A stretch of 16,539 nt of DNA from JASFRS01 sp050114795 (GTDB lineage: Bacteria > Pseudomonadota > Alphaproteobacteria > Sphingomonadales > CAKZYD01): the NCBI GenBank assembly GCA_050114795.1, contig JASFRS010000041.1, forward strand, positions 1-16,539, in the 5' to 3' direction. Both the position numbers and the translations under genes were made by a program. Position 1 is the first letter of the stretch. The number at the start of each line of letters is the position of its first letter. Shown piece by piece: positions 7,142-15,354 of this stretch. The notes under the pieces were generated by a model that was not told the origin of the DNA, searched no databases, and was given only the letters and a program-made list of their open reading frames with translations.

Positions 7142-9307
7142 ATGCAGAGTTTGGGCACGAAGCCTAAATTAATATGGAATGCAGAGGCGGAAGAGGACGG
7201 ATTTTCCGAGATCCTGGATGCGCCGTCTATTGGCAAACGCCTAAAGACAATCGTTCATGCACAGGAAGAACGTCTCTGGCTTTGGAGCGCCGCGCTCTTT
7301 GGATCGGGTATTGCGCTTTATTTCGCTTTGGGCTTTGAGCCTCCTCTTTACCCATTGATATTACTGACCTTAATTTCATTTGCCGCAACAAAACTAGCCT
7401 GGAATTTCACTCATTGGCGCCGATTGCTTATCACGCTATCTTTGATTTTATCAGGTGTGACCATTGCCACATTTCGTACCGTTAATATTGGCGCCCCTGT
7501 TGTTCCTGCAGAAATAGGGCCCATTACAGTTGAAGCCAAGCTGGTCAAACAAGAATTCACGGAACGTGGGTTTTTACGCCTCACACTTGCTCCTATTACC
7601 TTGGAACAACTGGAACCACATCATTATCCGAAATTCATACGTTTAAACGTGCGGACCAAAACGCCCAATTTGACGCCCGGGGACCAAATCAGATTGCGTG
7701 CCGTTCTTTATCCCCCATCAGAGCCCGTTGCCCCCGGAGCTTTTGATTTTGCGCGGCAATCATATTTCAACCAACTCGGCGCAGTGGGTTATGCTGTTTC
7801 AAATCCGGTTGTGATCGACCATAATGAGCAGAATTTTGCTTTAAAAATAGAGGGTTATAGAAATAAGCTTATAAATCGTATTAGAGCAAAACTGAAAGGT
7901 AGCAACGGCGCAATTGCCAGTGCTTTATTGGCTGGGGATAAATCAGCTATTCCCCAAGAAATTTCTGAGGCTTATCGCGATGCAGGGCTGGCACATTTAC
8001 TGGCAATCTCAGGATTACACTTCGGGCTCATTGCTAGTCTGCTGTTTGCCGCAACAAGATTTACATTAGCTTTGAGCGAAAAATTAGCGCTAAACCACCC
8101 AATTAAAGCATATGCGGCGATTATTGCGTGGATAGGGGCTTTAACATATCTCGGGCTTACCGGTGCACCAATCGCTGCACAGCGCGCCTTCATAATGATC
8201 TCCCTCATGCTGTTGGCATTGTTAATTGGACGACAGGCTTTGTCTTTACGTTTGGCCATTACCGCCGCTTTATTCATTTTGATGATTTCGCCTGAATCTC
8301 TTTTAAATGTGGGCTTTCAGATGTCTTTTGCAGCCGTCATTGCACTCGTCGCAACCTATGAAGCGCTATCACCATGGTTTCGTAAAATAAGTGAGCAGCA
8401 TCAAGGTTTAGTCGGTCGCAGTGCTGTCTATTTAATAAGCGTCGCTTTATCCACCTTTATCGCTGAAATAGCGATTGCCCCAATTGCAGCTTTTCATTTC
8501 AATCAATTTTCTGCCTATGGCTTGTTTTCCAATATGCTGGCTGTCCCTCTCACGGCTTTTTGGATTATGCCATGGGGGGCTATAGCATTACTCCTAAGCC
8601 CTTTTGGTCTCGAAGGATATGCCTTGGTTCCAATGGGGCAGGGGATTGAACTTCTTACACAGATTGCGACGATGACGGCTGCCGCACCCGGAGCACATAT
8701 CGTGGTCCCTGCTTATCCTCTTAGCGCCTTCGTTCTTTTTGTCATCGCAGGACTTTGTTTTACATTGTGGCGTGGTCCAATGAGATTGTCGGGCATAGCC
8801 TTGTTAGTGCCTGCAATTGCCACCATTTTCATGGAGCGGCCGCCTGACCTTCTTGTCTCGCCCGACGGTAAAATGCTTGCTGTCAAAGGCGATAACGCTG
8901 TTCTTATTTCGACAAAAAGAGGCAGCGGCCTGACTAAAGATGTCTGGACGCGAAGATGGGGAGAGAAAGGTCCTGTTTTCTGGCTTGATGCACCGGACTT
9001 TCAAAAGAAACACCAAATCGCTTGCGATGACATTGGCTGCACATTCATTTGGCCTGGCGCATCAGACCCCATATTTGTGAGCTATGCTAATAGTCCAGCA
9101 GCTATCGCTGAAGATTGCCGCGAAACCACTCTTCTTATCACGCCTTTAAAGGCGAACCAATGTAGAGAAGCCCCATCAATCATTGATGCTGAGCGACTTC
9201 AAAGAGAAGGAGCACAAGCTATTTATTTTGATGATGAAAATGGCATAAGCATTAAATCCACAAACGCTTACCGTGGGCAGCGTCCATGGGTTCATAATGG
9301 TTCTTAA
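7142..9307 (+). CDS. comEC: ComEC/Rec2-family DNA-uptake channel protein
   Basis: Polytopic inner-membrane protein of the family that passes single-stranded DNA into the cytoplasm during transformation. The 721 residues hold an N-terminal membrane pair (about 45-110), a DUF4131-type extracytoplasmic region (about 120-225, with PGAFDFAR at 198-205), then the Competence domain from about 255 with HLLAISGLHFGL (285-296) and LTGAPIAAQRAF (339-350), and many membrane helices to about 570. The C-terminal 140 residues are soluble but contain neither the DVGQGD nor the HxHxDH signature of the metallo-beta-lactamase domain of Gram-positive ComEC; such shortened or degenerate tails are usual in alphaproteobacteria. 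The stop codon overlaps that of lexA on the other strand. Natural competence cannot be inferred from this gene alone. Confidence 0.93.
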   Translation: MQSLGTKPKLIWNAEAEEDGFSEILDAPSIGKRLKTIVHAQEERLWLWSAALFGSGIALYFALGFEPPLYPLILLTLISFAATKLAWNFTHWRRLLITLSLILSGVTIATFRTVNIGAPVVPAEIGPITVEAKLVKQEFTERGFLRLTLAPITLEQLEPHHYPKFIRLNVRTKTPNLTPGDQIRLRAVLYPPSEPVAPGAFDFARQSYFNQLGAVGYAVSNPVVIDHNEQNFALKIEGYRNKLINRIRAKLKGSNGAIASALLAGDKSAIPQEISEAYRDAGLAHLLAISGLHFGLIASLLFAATRFTLALSEKLALNHPIKAYAAIIAWIGALTYLGLTGAPIAAQRAFIMISLMLLALLIGRQALSLRLAITAALFILMISPESLLNVGFQMSFAAVIALVATYEALSPWFRKISEQHQGLVGRSAVYLISVALSTFIAEIAIAPIAAFHFNQFSAYGLFSNMLAVPLTAFWIMPWGAIALLLSPFGLEGYALVPMGQGIELLTQIATMTAAAPGAHIVVPAYPLSAFVLFVIAGLCFTLWRGPMRLSGIALLVPAIATIFMERPPDLLVSPDGKMLAVKGDNAVLISTKRGSGLTKDVWTRRWGEKGPVFWLDAPDFQKKHQIACDDIGCTFIWPGASDPIFVSYANSPAAIAEDCRETTLLITPLKANQCREAPSIIDAERLQREGAQAIYFDDENGISIKSTNAYRGQRPWVHNGS

Positions 9308-9966
9308 TACCGCCGCAACAAACCAACAAGCCGTCCTTGAACACGGACCCGATTAGGAGCCAAGATTTGCGTTTGGTGCTCAGAATTTGCAGGAATTAGA
9401 TGAACATCAGGACCTCGGCGCCTGAAACGCTTCAAAGTCGCTTCATTCTCGTCTACGAGGGCCACGACGATTTGCCCATCATGAGCATTCTCACAACGTT
9501 CAATAAGCACCGTGTCACCATCCATAATACCTTCATCGATCATGGAGTCGCCGGACACTTCCAAAGCGTAATAGGAGCCCCGGCCCAACATGTCCGGTGG
9601 CATAGCGATATGCCGATCGACATTTTCAAGGGCTTCAATAGGTGTACCTGCTGCAATTTTCCCATGCAACGGGATCTCTGTTAAATCGGACTGAACAGGC
9701 TTTTTCTGAAACAGGCCTGTAACCACCTTACCGCCTTCTTGACCCGCAGCTTCCTGTGGCAAGCGCACAACTTCCAATGCGCGCGCCTTATGAGGCAGAC
9801 GGCGTATGAAACCGCGTTCTTCTAACGCAGTAATCAACCGATGAATGCCTGATTTAGATTTCAGGCCCAAAGCCTCCTTCATCTCATCAAAGGAAGGGGA
9901 TACACCTTTTTCCTTCAATCGTTCATCGATAAAGAGAAGCAGATCATGTTGCTTGCGCGTCAGCAT
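9304..9966 (-). CDS. lexA: SOS repressor LexA
   Basis: Transcriptional repressor of DNA-damage genes, inactivated by RecA-stimulated self-cleavage. The 220 residues comprise an N-terminal winged helix-turn-helix (about 1-65, MLTRKQHDLLLFI) and an S24 peptidase domain. The cleavage bond is Ala106-Gly107 (HGKIAAGTPIEA). The catalytic dyad is Ser141 in SGDSM and Lys179 in ATLKRF. The start ATG has GAGGGAA about 7 bases upstream. An exact GTTC-N7-GTTC box lies 34-48 bases upstream, so the gene very probably represses itself. It stands downstream of moeA on the same strand with a 73-bp gap and shares stop-codon bases with the convergent comEC. Confidence 0.97.
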   Translation of the reverse strand: MLTRKQHDLLLFIDERLKEKGVSPSFDEMKEALGLKSKSGIHRLITALEERGFIRRLPHKARALEVVRLPQEAAGQEGGKVVTGLFQKKPVQSDLTEIPLHGKIAAGTPIEALENVDRHIAMPPDMLGRGSYYALEVSGDSMIDEGIMDGDTVLIERCENAHDGQIVVALVDENEATLKRFRRRGPDVHLIPANSEHQTQILAPNRVRVQGRLVGLLRRY

Positions 9967-9999
9967 AGAATTTCCCTCGCATGGAAATGTTATGCTTAT

Positions 10000-10014
10000 G
10001 TTCTATGAAAGTTC
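10000..10014. promoter_or_regulatory. Alphaproteobacterial LexA box (SOS operator) upstream of lexA
   Basis: GTTC-TATGAAA-GTTC is a perfect match to the alphaproteobacterial SOS box consensus GTTC-N7-GTTC. It lies in the 73-bp gap between moeA and lexA. Read towards lexA, it overlaps possible promoter hexamers (for example a TTGAAT / TAGAAC pair with 17-base spacing), so a bound repressor would block initiation. This is strong by position and exactness; binding is inferred. Confidence 0.9.
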
Positions 10015-10039
10015 CACAAAGAATTCAAGGGCAAATCGT

Positions 10040-11239
10040 TTAAAAATCAAGTGGAATGATGTGTACACCGTCACCAGCCTTCGCTTCATCAGAGTGGGGC
10101 GGACGCATCAAAAGACAATTTGCCTTCGCAAAAGTGGATAGCATTGAACTATCCTGCAGCTTGAGCGGAGTCACTGTCAGACCTTCATCCGTCTGGTTGC
10201 AAACTGCGCGAATATAATCCTGACGCGGTCCATTCTCCTGCAATGGGTTTGTCAATACTGCCTTTAAATAATGATGCTGAATTGACTTAACCCCACTTAA
10301 AGCCTGAATTGCCGGAATAACGTAGAGCTGTGCACATACCATGGCTGAACCGGGATTTCCTGGAAGCCCAATGAATGGTCGCCCACGAAAATGCCCATAA
10401 ATCAATGGCTTGCCAGGCTTCATCGCGATTTTCCAGAAATCCACCTCAAGCCCCGCCTGACTAAGGACTGGTTGTACCAGGTCATGATCACCAACAGATG
10501 CACCACCTACCGTGATGCATAAATCAACATCATCGAAGCCCTTGGCGGCTTCCAAAATGGCGTTTGGCGCATCTTCAGCAATGCCTAAATTAACAACCTC
10601 GGCCCCATGATTGCGTAATAATGCTGACAACATTGGTGCATTTGAATTCACAATCTGGTCCGGTCCACAAGGTTCACCGGGAGCCACCAATTCAGACCCT
10701 GTAAACAATAGGCCAACCCTAGGTTTCCGCGTGACGGGCAATTGGGCGTGGCCCGCTGTGGCTGCCAACCCGATGTGACGGGCCTGTAATTTTGTGCCTT
10801 TACTTAAAATCGGGTCGCCTTCATTCACATCAAGGCCTTTAGGGCGGACATGGCGCTTTAAAATAGCAGGCTGGAGGATTGAGACTTCCTCGGGGCTCAA
10901 GCGCTCAGTATTTTCTTGCATAACGATGGTGTCAGAGCCAACGGGAAGATGCGCGCCGGTAAAAATACGAACGGCCTGACCAGGTTTTAACGCGCCTTGA
11001 AAGGCCTTGCCTGCTGCTGACTCACCAATCACTTTCAAACGGGTAGGGGCCTGTTGTACATCCTCAGCACGTATTGCATAGCCGTCCATAGCTGAAACAT
11101 CACTCGGGGGATGAGTGCGTTTGGAGATCACATCTTCCGCAAGCATGCGCAAAATAGCATCGTCCAAAGCAACCATTTCACTTTCCAGAACCTTTATGGG
11201 CTCAATGATTTTGGCTAAGGCGTCTTCGACTTTAAGCAT
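10040..11239 (-). CDS. moeA: Molybdopterin molybdenumtransferase MoeA
   Basis: Inserts molybdate into adenylylated molybdopterin, the last step of molybdenum-cofactor synthesis. The 399 residues match MoeA. Visible motifs in order: SDVSAMDGYA (46-55) in the N-terminal domain; GLLFTGSELV (176-185), GGASVGDHD (245-253) and MKPGKP (273-278) in the molybdopterin-binding domain; and GLPGNPGSAM (291-300). The C-terminal domain IV follows. Its start overlaps the end of moaC by 8 bases, which suggests translational coupling; AGGA lies rather far (about 13 bases) before the ATG, so coupling may matter. It is part of the trpG-trpD-trpC-moaC-moeA run. Confidence 0.96.
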   Translation of the reverse strand: MLKVEDALAKIIEPIKVLESEMVALDDAILRMLAEDVISKRTHPPSDVSAMDGYAIRAEDVQQAPTRLKVIGESAAGKAFQGALKPGQAVRIFTGAHLPVGSDTIVMQENTERLSPEEVSILQPAILKRHVRPKGLDVNEGDPILSKGTKLQARHIGLAATAGHAQLPVTRKPRVGLLFTGSELVAPGEPCGPDQIVNSNAPMLSALLRNHGAEVVNLGIAEDAPNAILEAAKGFDDVDLCITVGGASVGDHDLVQPVLSQAGLEVDFWKIAMKPGKPLIYGHFRGRPFIGLPGNPGSAMVCAQLYVIPAIQALSGVKSIQHHYLKAVLTNPLQENGPRQDYIRAVCNQTDEGLTVTPLKLQDSSMLSTFAKANCLLMRPPHSDEAKAGDGVHIIPLDF

Positions 11240-11714
11240 TTAATTTATAAGATCCTGATTTTCCGCCTGTTTTTTCCAGCAGTTGAATTCCACCGATGAC
11301 CATAGATTTGTCCACGGCTTTCAACATGTCATAAAGCGTAAGAGTGGCAACAGAAACCGCTGTCAGTGCTTCCATTTCAACACCTGTCTGACCAGATAAT
11401 TTAACACGGGATTTGACGCGGATACCGGGCAGGGCATCATCCAGCTCAAATTCGACTTTCACGCTGCTTAAAAGCAATGGGTGACACAACGGAATAAGAT
11501 CGGGCGTTTTCTTAGCGGCCATAATGCCCGCCAAACGCGCTGCAGCCAGAACATCGCCTTTTGGTGTTTTATCCTCTTTCACCAACTGCAATGTGTCAGC
11601 TGCCATCTTAATATAGCCCTCAGCAATGGCGAGCCTTTGCGTGGCTGTTTTGTCAGTCACATCGACCATATGTGCATGGCCGGCATCATCTAAATGGCTG
11701 AGCTTTTTCGTCAT
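11232..11714 (-). CDS. moaC: Cyclic pyranopterin monophosphate synthase MoaC
   Basis: Works with MoaA to turn GTP into cyclic pyranopterin monophosphate at the start of molybdenum-cofactor synthesis. The 160 residues are a standard length. The active-site residues known in the E. coli enzyme are present at matching spacing: His78 in LIPLCHP, Glu113 and Glu115 in GVEMEALTA, and Asp129 and Lys132 in LYDMLKAVDKSM. The glycine-rich end GGKSGSY is also typical. The ATG overlaps the trpC stop by 4 bases (ATGA) and the tail overlaps moeA by 8 bases. The radical-SAM partner moaA is not in the window. Confidence 0.97.
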   Translation of the reverse strand: MTKKLSHLDDAGHAHMVDVTDKTATQRLAIAEGYIKMAADTLQLVKEDKTPKGDVLAAARLAGIMAAKKTPDLIPLCHPLLLSSVKVEFELDDALPGIRVKSRVKLSGQTGVEMEALTAVSVATLTLYDMLKAVDKSMVIGGIQLLEKTGGKSGSYKLNA

Positions 11715-12505
11715 GCCGCACGTTCCATTAATCTCCGCGTCGCCTGAGCAACATCGTCCTGCCGCATCAGACTTTCCCCGATCAAAAAGCTATTCACGCC
11801 ATATCGGGCAAGCAATGCAAGATCATCCGGTTCAAAAATACCGCTTTCCCCAACGATAATTCTGTCTTGCGGGATTTTTGGCGCCAGTTCAATTGTTGTC
11901 TCAAGAGACACCTGCATCGTCTTCAAATTTCTATTGTTTATCCCAATTAGAGGGCTTTTTAATTCCAGAGCCCGGTCAAGTTCTTGCCTGTTATGAACCT
12001 CAATCAAAACATCCATTCCATAAGCTAAAGCCGCTGCTTCCAGTTCTTGTGCCTGATCATCGCTAAGTGCTGCCATAATCAATAAAATACAATCCGCATT
12101 CAATGCACGGGATTCTGTGATCTGATAAGGGTCTATCATAAAATCCTTGCGCAGAACGGGAAGGGTGCAGGCTGAGCGCGCTTCGCCCAGATAATCATCA
12201 TGGCCTTGAAAATAAGGTATATCGGTCAAGACAGAGAGACAGCTTGCCCCGCCAGCCTCATAAGCCGCAGCCAAGGAGGCGGGTTGGAAATCCGCACGGA
12301 TCAAACCTTTGGATGGGCTTGCCTTTTTAATTTCGCAAATCAGGCCATAGCGGCCATCCGCCTTGGCTTTTCTTAAGGACGCAACAAACCCGCGTGGAGC
12401 AGATGCCTGTTTGGCTTGCTCTTCAAGCCCGGCCAGTGTCACCTCAGATTTTTTCGCGGCAACATGTTCTCTTTTTGCCTCAATGATGGGGTCAAGGGCA
12501 CTCAC
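11711..12505 (-). CDS. trpC: Indole-3-glycerol phosphate synthase
   Basis: Closes the indole ring in tryptophan synthesis. It is a monofunctional TIM-barrel protein of 264 residues, not fused to TrpF. Catalytic positions can be aligned by motif: Glu58 and Lys60 in LICEIKKASPSKG, Lys120 in VLRKDFMIDPYQI, Glu169 in VLIEVHN, Asn190 in LIGINNRNLKT and Ser221 in VGESGI. The start overlaps the trpD stop by 4 bases and the stop overlaps the moaC start by 4 bases, so the three genes are surely one transcript. trpF, trpB and trpA are not in the window, as is common in alphaproteobacteria where they form a separate operon. Confidence 0.97.
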   Translation of the reverse strand: MSALDPIIEAKREHVAAKKSEVTLAGLEEQAKQASAPRGFVASLRKAKADGRYGLICEIKKASPSKGLIRADFQPASLAAAYEAGGASCLSVLTDIPYFQGHDDYLGEARSACTLPVLRKDFMIDPYQITESRALNADCILLIMAALSDDQAQELEAAALAYGMDVLIEVHNRQELDRALELKSPLIGINNRNLKTMQVSLETTIELAPKIPQDRIIVGESGIFEPDDLALLARYGVNSFLIGESLMRQDDVAQATRRLMERAA

Positions 12506-13539
12506 GTCGTTTTTCTCCTGTCATCAGAGCTTCCATAAGCAGCCCAGTCCTCCAACACTTTGGCAGCGCGACCATCATCAATCGCTGCAACAGCCTGGTT
12601 AATTCCGTCCTCAAGCGTAGATGCCTTTCCACCTACAAGGATAGCCGCGGCAGCATTTAATAGGACGATATCACGATATGGCCCCGTTTCACCATGTGCG
12701 AGCGTCTTAAGCGCATTCGCATTATGAATGGCATCGCCGCCGCGTAAATCTTCCAATTTTGCGCGCGGTAGGCCGTAATCATTTGCATCAATTGTGAAAG
12801 AGGTGAGGCGGCCGTCAGACCATTCAGCGACGTGGCTTACGCCCGTCGTGCTTAATTCATCAAGACCATCCGCCCCATGGACGACCCAGATTTTTTCACC
12901 ACCCAAGCGCCCCGAGACTTCAGCTAGAGGTTCAAGCCATTTGGGATCATAAACGCCAATGACTTGGCGACGCGCCCCTGCGGGATTGGAAAGTGGTCCC
13001 AAAATATTGAATATGGTTCGCGTACCGAGAGCCTTTCGTATTGGCGCAACATTCGCCATGGCCGCGTGATATTTAGCAGCATAGAGAAAACCTATGCCAA
13101 CATCTTGAATACAAGCTTCAACTTTTTCGGCTGGGAGGCCCAGAGAGATGCCAAGTGCAGATAATACATCTGCTGATCCAGACTTGGATGAAACCGCTTT
13201 ATTGCCGTGTTTTGCAACGGGTACGCCAGCAGCAGCTGCAACCAGAGCTGCCGCCGTTGAAATATTATAGCTATGAAGCCCGTCACCCCCGGTTCCAGCC
13301 GTATCCACGGCCCCCTCAGGCGCCGTTATTGCAGCGGCCTTGGCCCGCATAACACGGGCAGCACCGGTAATCTCGCTGACCGTTTCGCCTTTTACCCGCA
13401 GTGCTGCGAGAAATGCAGTTATGTGCAAACCTTCGACATCGCCTGACATTATGTCAGTGAAAGCCTGCTCCGCCTGCACCTCAGTCAAGGACTGGCCATC
13501 CAGTACAAGCTCTAAAAGGTCTTTAAACGGCATATCCAT
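12502..13539 (-). CDS. trpD: Anthranilate phosphoribosyltransferase
   Basis: Transfers the phosphoribosyl group from PRPP to anthranilate. The 345 residues match monofunctional TrpD. Seen: the PRPP-binding loop GTGGDG (82-87), the KHGNKAVSSKSGSADVL block (110-126) and the metal-binding DGLDE (224-228). It is separate from trpG, unlike the fused enterobacterial form. The ATG shares one base with the trpG stop (TGATG), a coupling arrangement, and the gene's end overlaps trpC by 4 bases. An in-frame ATG two codons later is an equally possible start. Confidence 0.97.
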   Translation of the reverse strand: MDMPFKDLLELVLDGQSLTEVQAEQAFTDIMSGDVEGLHITAFLAALRVKGETVSEITGAARVMRAKAAAITAPEGAVDTAGTGGDGLHSYNISTAAALVAAAAGVPVAKHGNKAVSSKSGSADVLSALGISLGLPAEKVEACIQDVGIGFLYAAKYHAAMANVAPIRKALGTRTIFNILGPLSNPAGARRQVIGVYDPKWLEPLAEVSGRLGGEKIWVVHGADGLDELSTTGVSHVAEWSDGRLTSFTIDANDYGLPRAKLEDLRGGDAIHNANALKTLAHGETGPYRDIVLLNAAAAILVGGKASTLEDGINQAVAAIDDGRAAKVLEDWAAYGSSDDRRKTT

Positions 13540-14138
13540 CAGGCAGGCACCTTCGGTGACTCATGCTTAATCTGCGCAATATCAAGGAAATTAGACAAAA
13601 GCTGATGCCCGTGATGTGTTGCAATGCTTTCGGGATGAAATTGTACACCGTGAAAGGGTAACGTCTTATGTTGAAGCCCCATGATGAGTCCGTCGTCTGT
13701 CTCAGCAGTAATTTCAAGACAATCAGGCAAGCTTTCCCGTTCGACAATCAAAGAATGATAGCGTGTAGCTTCAAACGTAGAAGGAAGCTGTTTGAACACG
13801 CTTTTGCCCTCATGGAGTATCATGCTTGTCTTCCCGTGCATAACATATGGTGCACGGATGACTTTTCCGCCAAACACCTGGCCTAAAGCCTGATGTCCAA
13901 GGCAAACGCCTAAAATAGGTACCTGACCATTTGACTGCATCAATAAATCCATGCAGATTCCGGCTTCATTAGGTGTGCAGGGCCCTGGTGATAAAACAAC
14001 TGCATCGGCCTGATACTCAAGCACCTGAGCGACGGTCCAGTCGTCATTGCGCACAACTTTAACGGCGCATCCAAGCTCTCCAAGATAATGAGAGAGATTA
14101 TATGTAAAGCTATCGTAATTATCTATAAGGAGAATCAT
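13539..14138 (-). CDS. trpG: Anthranilate synthase glutamine amidotransferase component
   Basis: Class I glutamine amidotransferase that supplies ammonia to TrpE for anthranilate formation; in many bacteria the same subunit (PabA) also serves 4-aminodeoxychorismate synthase. The 199 residues contain the catalytic triad Cys79 (GVCLGHQALG), His168 and Glu170 (VQFHPES), plus LIDNYDSFTYNL at the N-terminus. GTGGA lies about 7 bases before the ATG. It is the first gene of the leftward trpGDC-moaC-moeA run. Its partner trpE lies further right on the same strand, but an opposite-strand gene separates the two. No stretch of tandem Trp codons was seen in the 142 bases upstream. Confidence 0.95.
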   Translation of the reverse strand: MILLIDNYDSFTYNLSHYLGELGCAVKVVRNDDWTVAQVLEYQADAVVLSPGPCTPNEAGICMDLLMQSNGQVPILGVCLGHQALGQVFGGKVIRAPYVMHGKTSMILHEGKSVFKQLPSTFEATRYHSLIVERESLPDCLEITAETDDGLIMGLQHKTLPFHGVQFHPESIATHHGHQLLSNFLDIAQIKHESPKVPA

Positions 14139-14280
14139 GTTATTTCCACGATAAGGTCATTTTCGCGTCGCAAACTGCCTCGGTATAACGACTTCGTCAA
14201 GCACACAGAGAAGGTCTGGAAATTCTGTTCAAAGAAGGTTAGGCACAGGGACGAATTTATTAAAAGCAGTATATATTCTT
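14139..14280. promoter_or_regulatory. Divergent trpG / deacetylase intergenic region
   Basis: This 142-bp gap separates the divergent starts of trpG and the deacetylase and should hold at least a promoter for each. On the trpG side a TTGACG hexamer (bases 14189-14194 on the minus strand) resembles a -35 box, but no good -10 follows at normal spacing. On the deacetylase side a TATATT lies only a few bases before the ATG. GTTC-AAAGAAG-GTTA at 14227-14241 is one base off the SOS consensus. No trp leader peptide is evident. The function is inferred from position only. Confidence 0.4.
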
Positions 14281-15354
14281 ATGGCACGACAAAAACCCAC
14301 TCGATTAAAATCCAAAAGCAGGCACGGGAAACGTCGCGTTAAATTGACAAAATCCAAAAAACAAAAGCAAAACAAAAGCTTGCTCGTCCGCGCTATCAGC
14401 TTTGGCATGATTTTTGGCCTTGGGCTTGTGGCATTGTTATTTTTCCTTCCAAAACCACCATCACAGCAAGAACAGGCGCTACAGCTTAAGGCGGCGCAAA
14501 CTGCTCCTAAGTCTGAAATAAAACGGCCGAGTGTTGCATTCTCTAGGCCCAAGCCAAAAGAACAAATCATTCCTTCTGAACCTGCCAAAGAAGCTAGCAT
14601 CTCTGTGAAACCGGCTACGGAAACACGGGCAAAGATTGCTATTGTGATTGATGATGTTGGTCATGACTGGGATAGTCTGAAGCAGGCTGCCAACCTACCC
14701 AGTGCCGTGACCCTTGCGTTTTTACCTTATGTCGATGATGTGCAGCGTAAAGCGGATTTTGCGCGCTCCAAAGGGCATGAGCTGCTTGTTCACCTTCCCA
14801 TGGAACCGAAGAGCAATGGTGTTGATCCCGGCCCCATGTTCTTAAAAGTGGACAGTAGCCGTTTGGATTTGGCGCAACGAATCCAATGGAATCTAGATAG
14901 GTTCAACGGTTATGTTGGCATCAATAATCATATGGGCAGCCTGTTCACCGAAGACAGAGGTGCAATGCATGAGCTGTTTGTACGTTTAAAAGAGCGTGGC
15001 GTCCTCTTTCTTGATTCTCGGACAACAGCGCATAGCGCAGGTGCGCTTTTAGCGAATGAAATGAAATTATCTTATGCCGAAAGGGACGTGTTCTTAGACA
15101 ATGCCATTGAAGCTAATGCGGTTGAACAGCAATTGGAGACCGCTGAGGCAAAAGCGCTCCAAAATGGCAATGCCATTGCAATTGGTCATCCGCATTTCAT
15201 AACGCTTGATGAGCTTGAAGCTTGGACGAAAGAGGCGAAAGCCCGCGGCTTCGAACTCGTTCCGATTTCTGAGATTATTAAGGAACGCGGTACGCCACTC
15301 TGGCGCTCGCAATTAGATCATGGCATATCGCCAGCAGGGTTCGGCGGGAAATGA
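14281..15354 (+). CDS. Divergent polysaccharide deacetylase family protein (YibQ/DUF610-like), membrane anchored
   Basis: A 357-residue protein with a very basic cytoplasmic tail (residues 1-33, rich in Lys and Arg), one membrane helix (about 36-56), a Pro/Ala/Lys-rich linker (57-115), and a periplasmic NodB-like domain of the divergent polysaccharide deacetylase family. Motifs seen: IAIVIDDVG (119-127), LVHLPMEP (169-176), GINNHMGS (213-220), LDSRTTAHS (244-252) and AIGHPH (300-305). The family is tied to envelope or peptidoglycan remodelling but its substrate is not established. It usually lies beside a carboxyl-terminal protease and an EnvC-like gene; here it lies between trpE and trpG on the opposite strand, ending 7 bases from the trpE stop. 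No strong ribosome binding site precedes the ATG; no later start keeps the tail and helix intact. Confidence 0.9.
   Translation: MARQKPTRLKSKSRHGKRRVKLTKSKKQKQNKSLLVRAISFGMIFGLGLVALLFFLPKPPSQQEQALQLKAAQTAPKSEIKRPSVAFSRPKPKEQIIPSEPAKEASISVKPATETRAKIAIVIDDVGHDWDSLKQAANLPSAVTLAFLPYVDDVQRKADFARSKGHELLVHLPMEPKSNGVDPGPMFLKVDSSRLDLAQRIQWNLDRFNGYVGINNHMGSLFTEDRGAMHELFVRLKERGVLFLDSRTTAHSAGALLANEMKLSYAERDVFLDNAIEANAVEQQLETAEAKALQNGNAIAIGHPHFITLDELEAWTKEAKARGFELVPISEIIKERGTPLWRSQLDHGISPAGFGGK

Noticed and set aside
7012..7236. 75-residue N-terminal extension of gltX
   Set aside because: The frame is open, but the extension lacks GluRS-like sequence, has no good ribosome binding site, and overlaps the comEC start. 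The chosen start gives the normal protein length.
14139..14280. Possible trp attenuator or leader peptide before trpG
   Set aside because: No short frame with tandem Trp codons and no convincing terminator/antiterminator hairpin pair was found on the minus strand.
14281..15354. Mobile element carrying the deacetylase into the trp cluster
   Set aside because: No transposase, terminal inverted repeats or target duplications were seen at either side; the insertion is notable but leaves no mobile-element trace.
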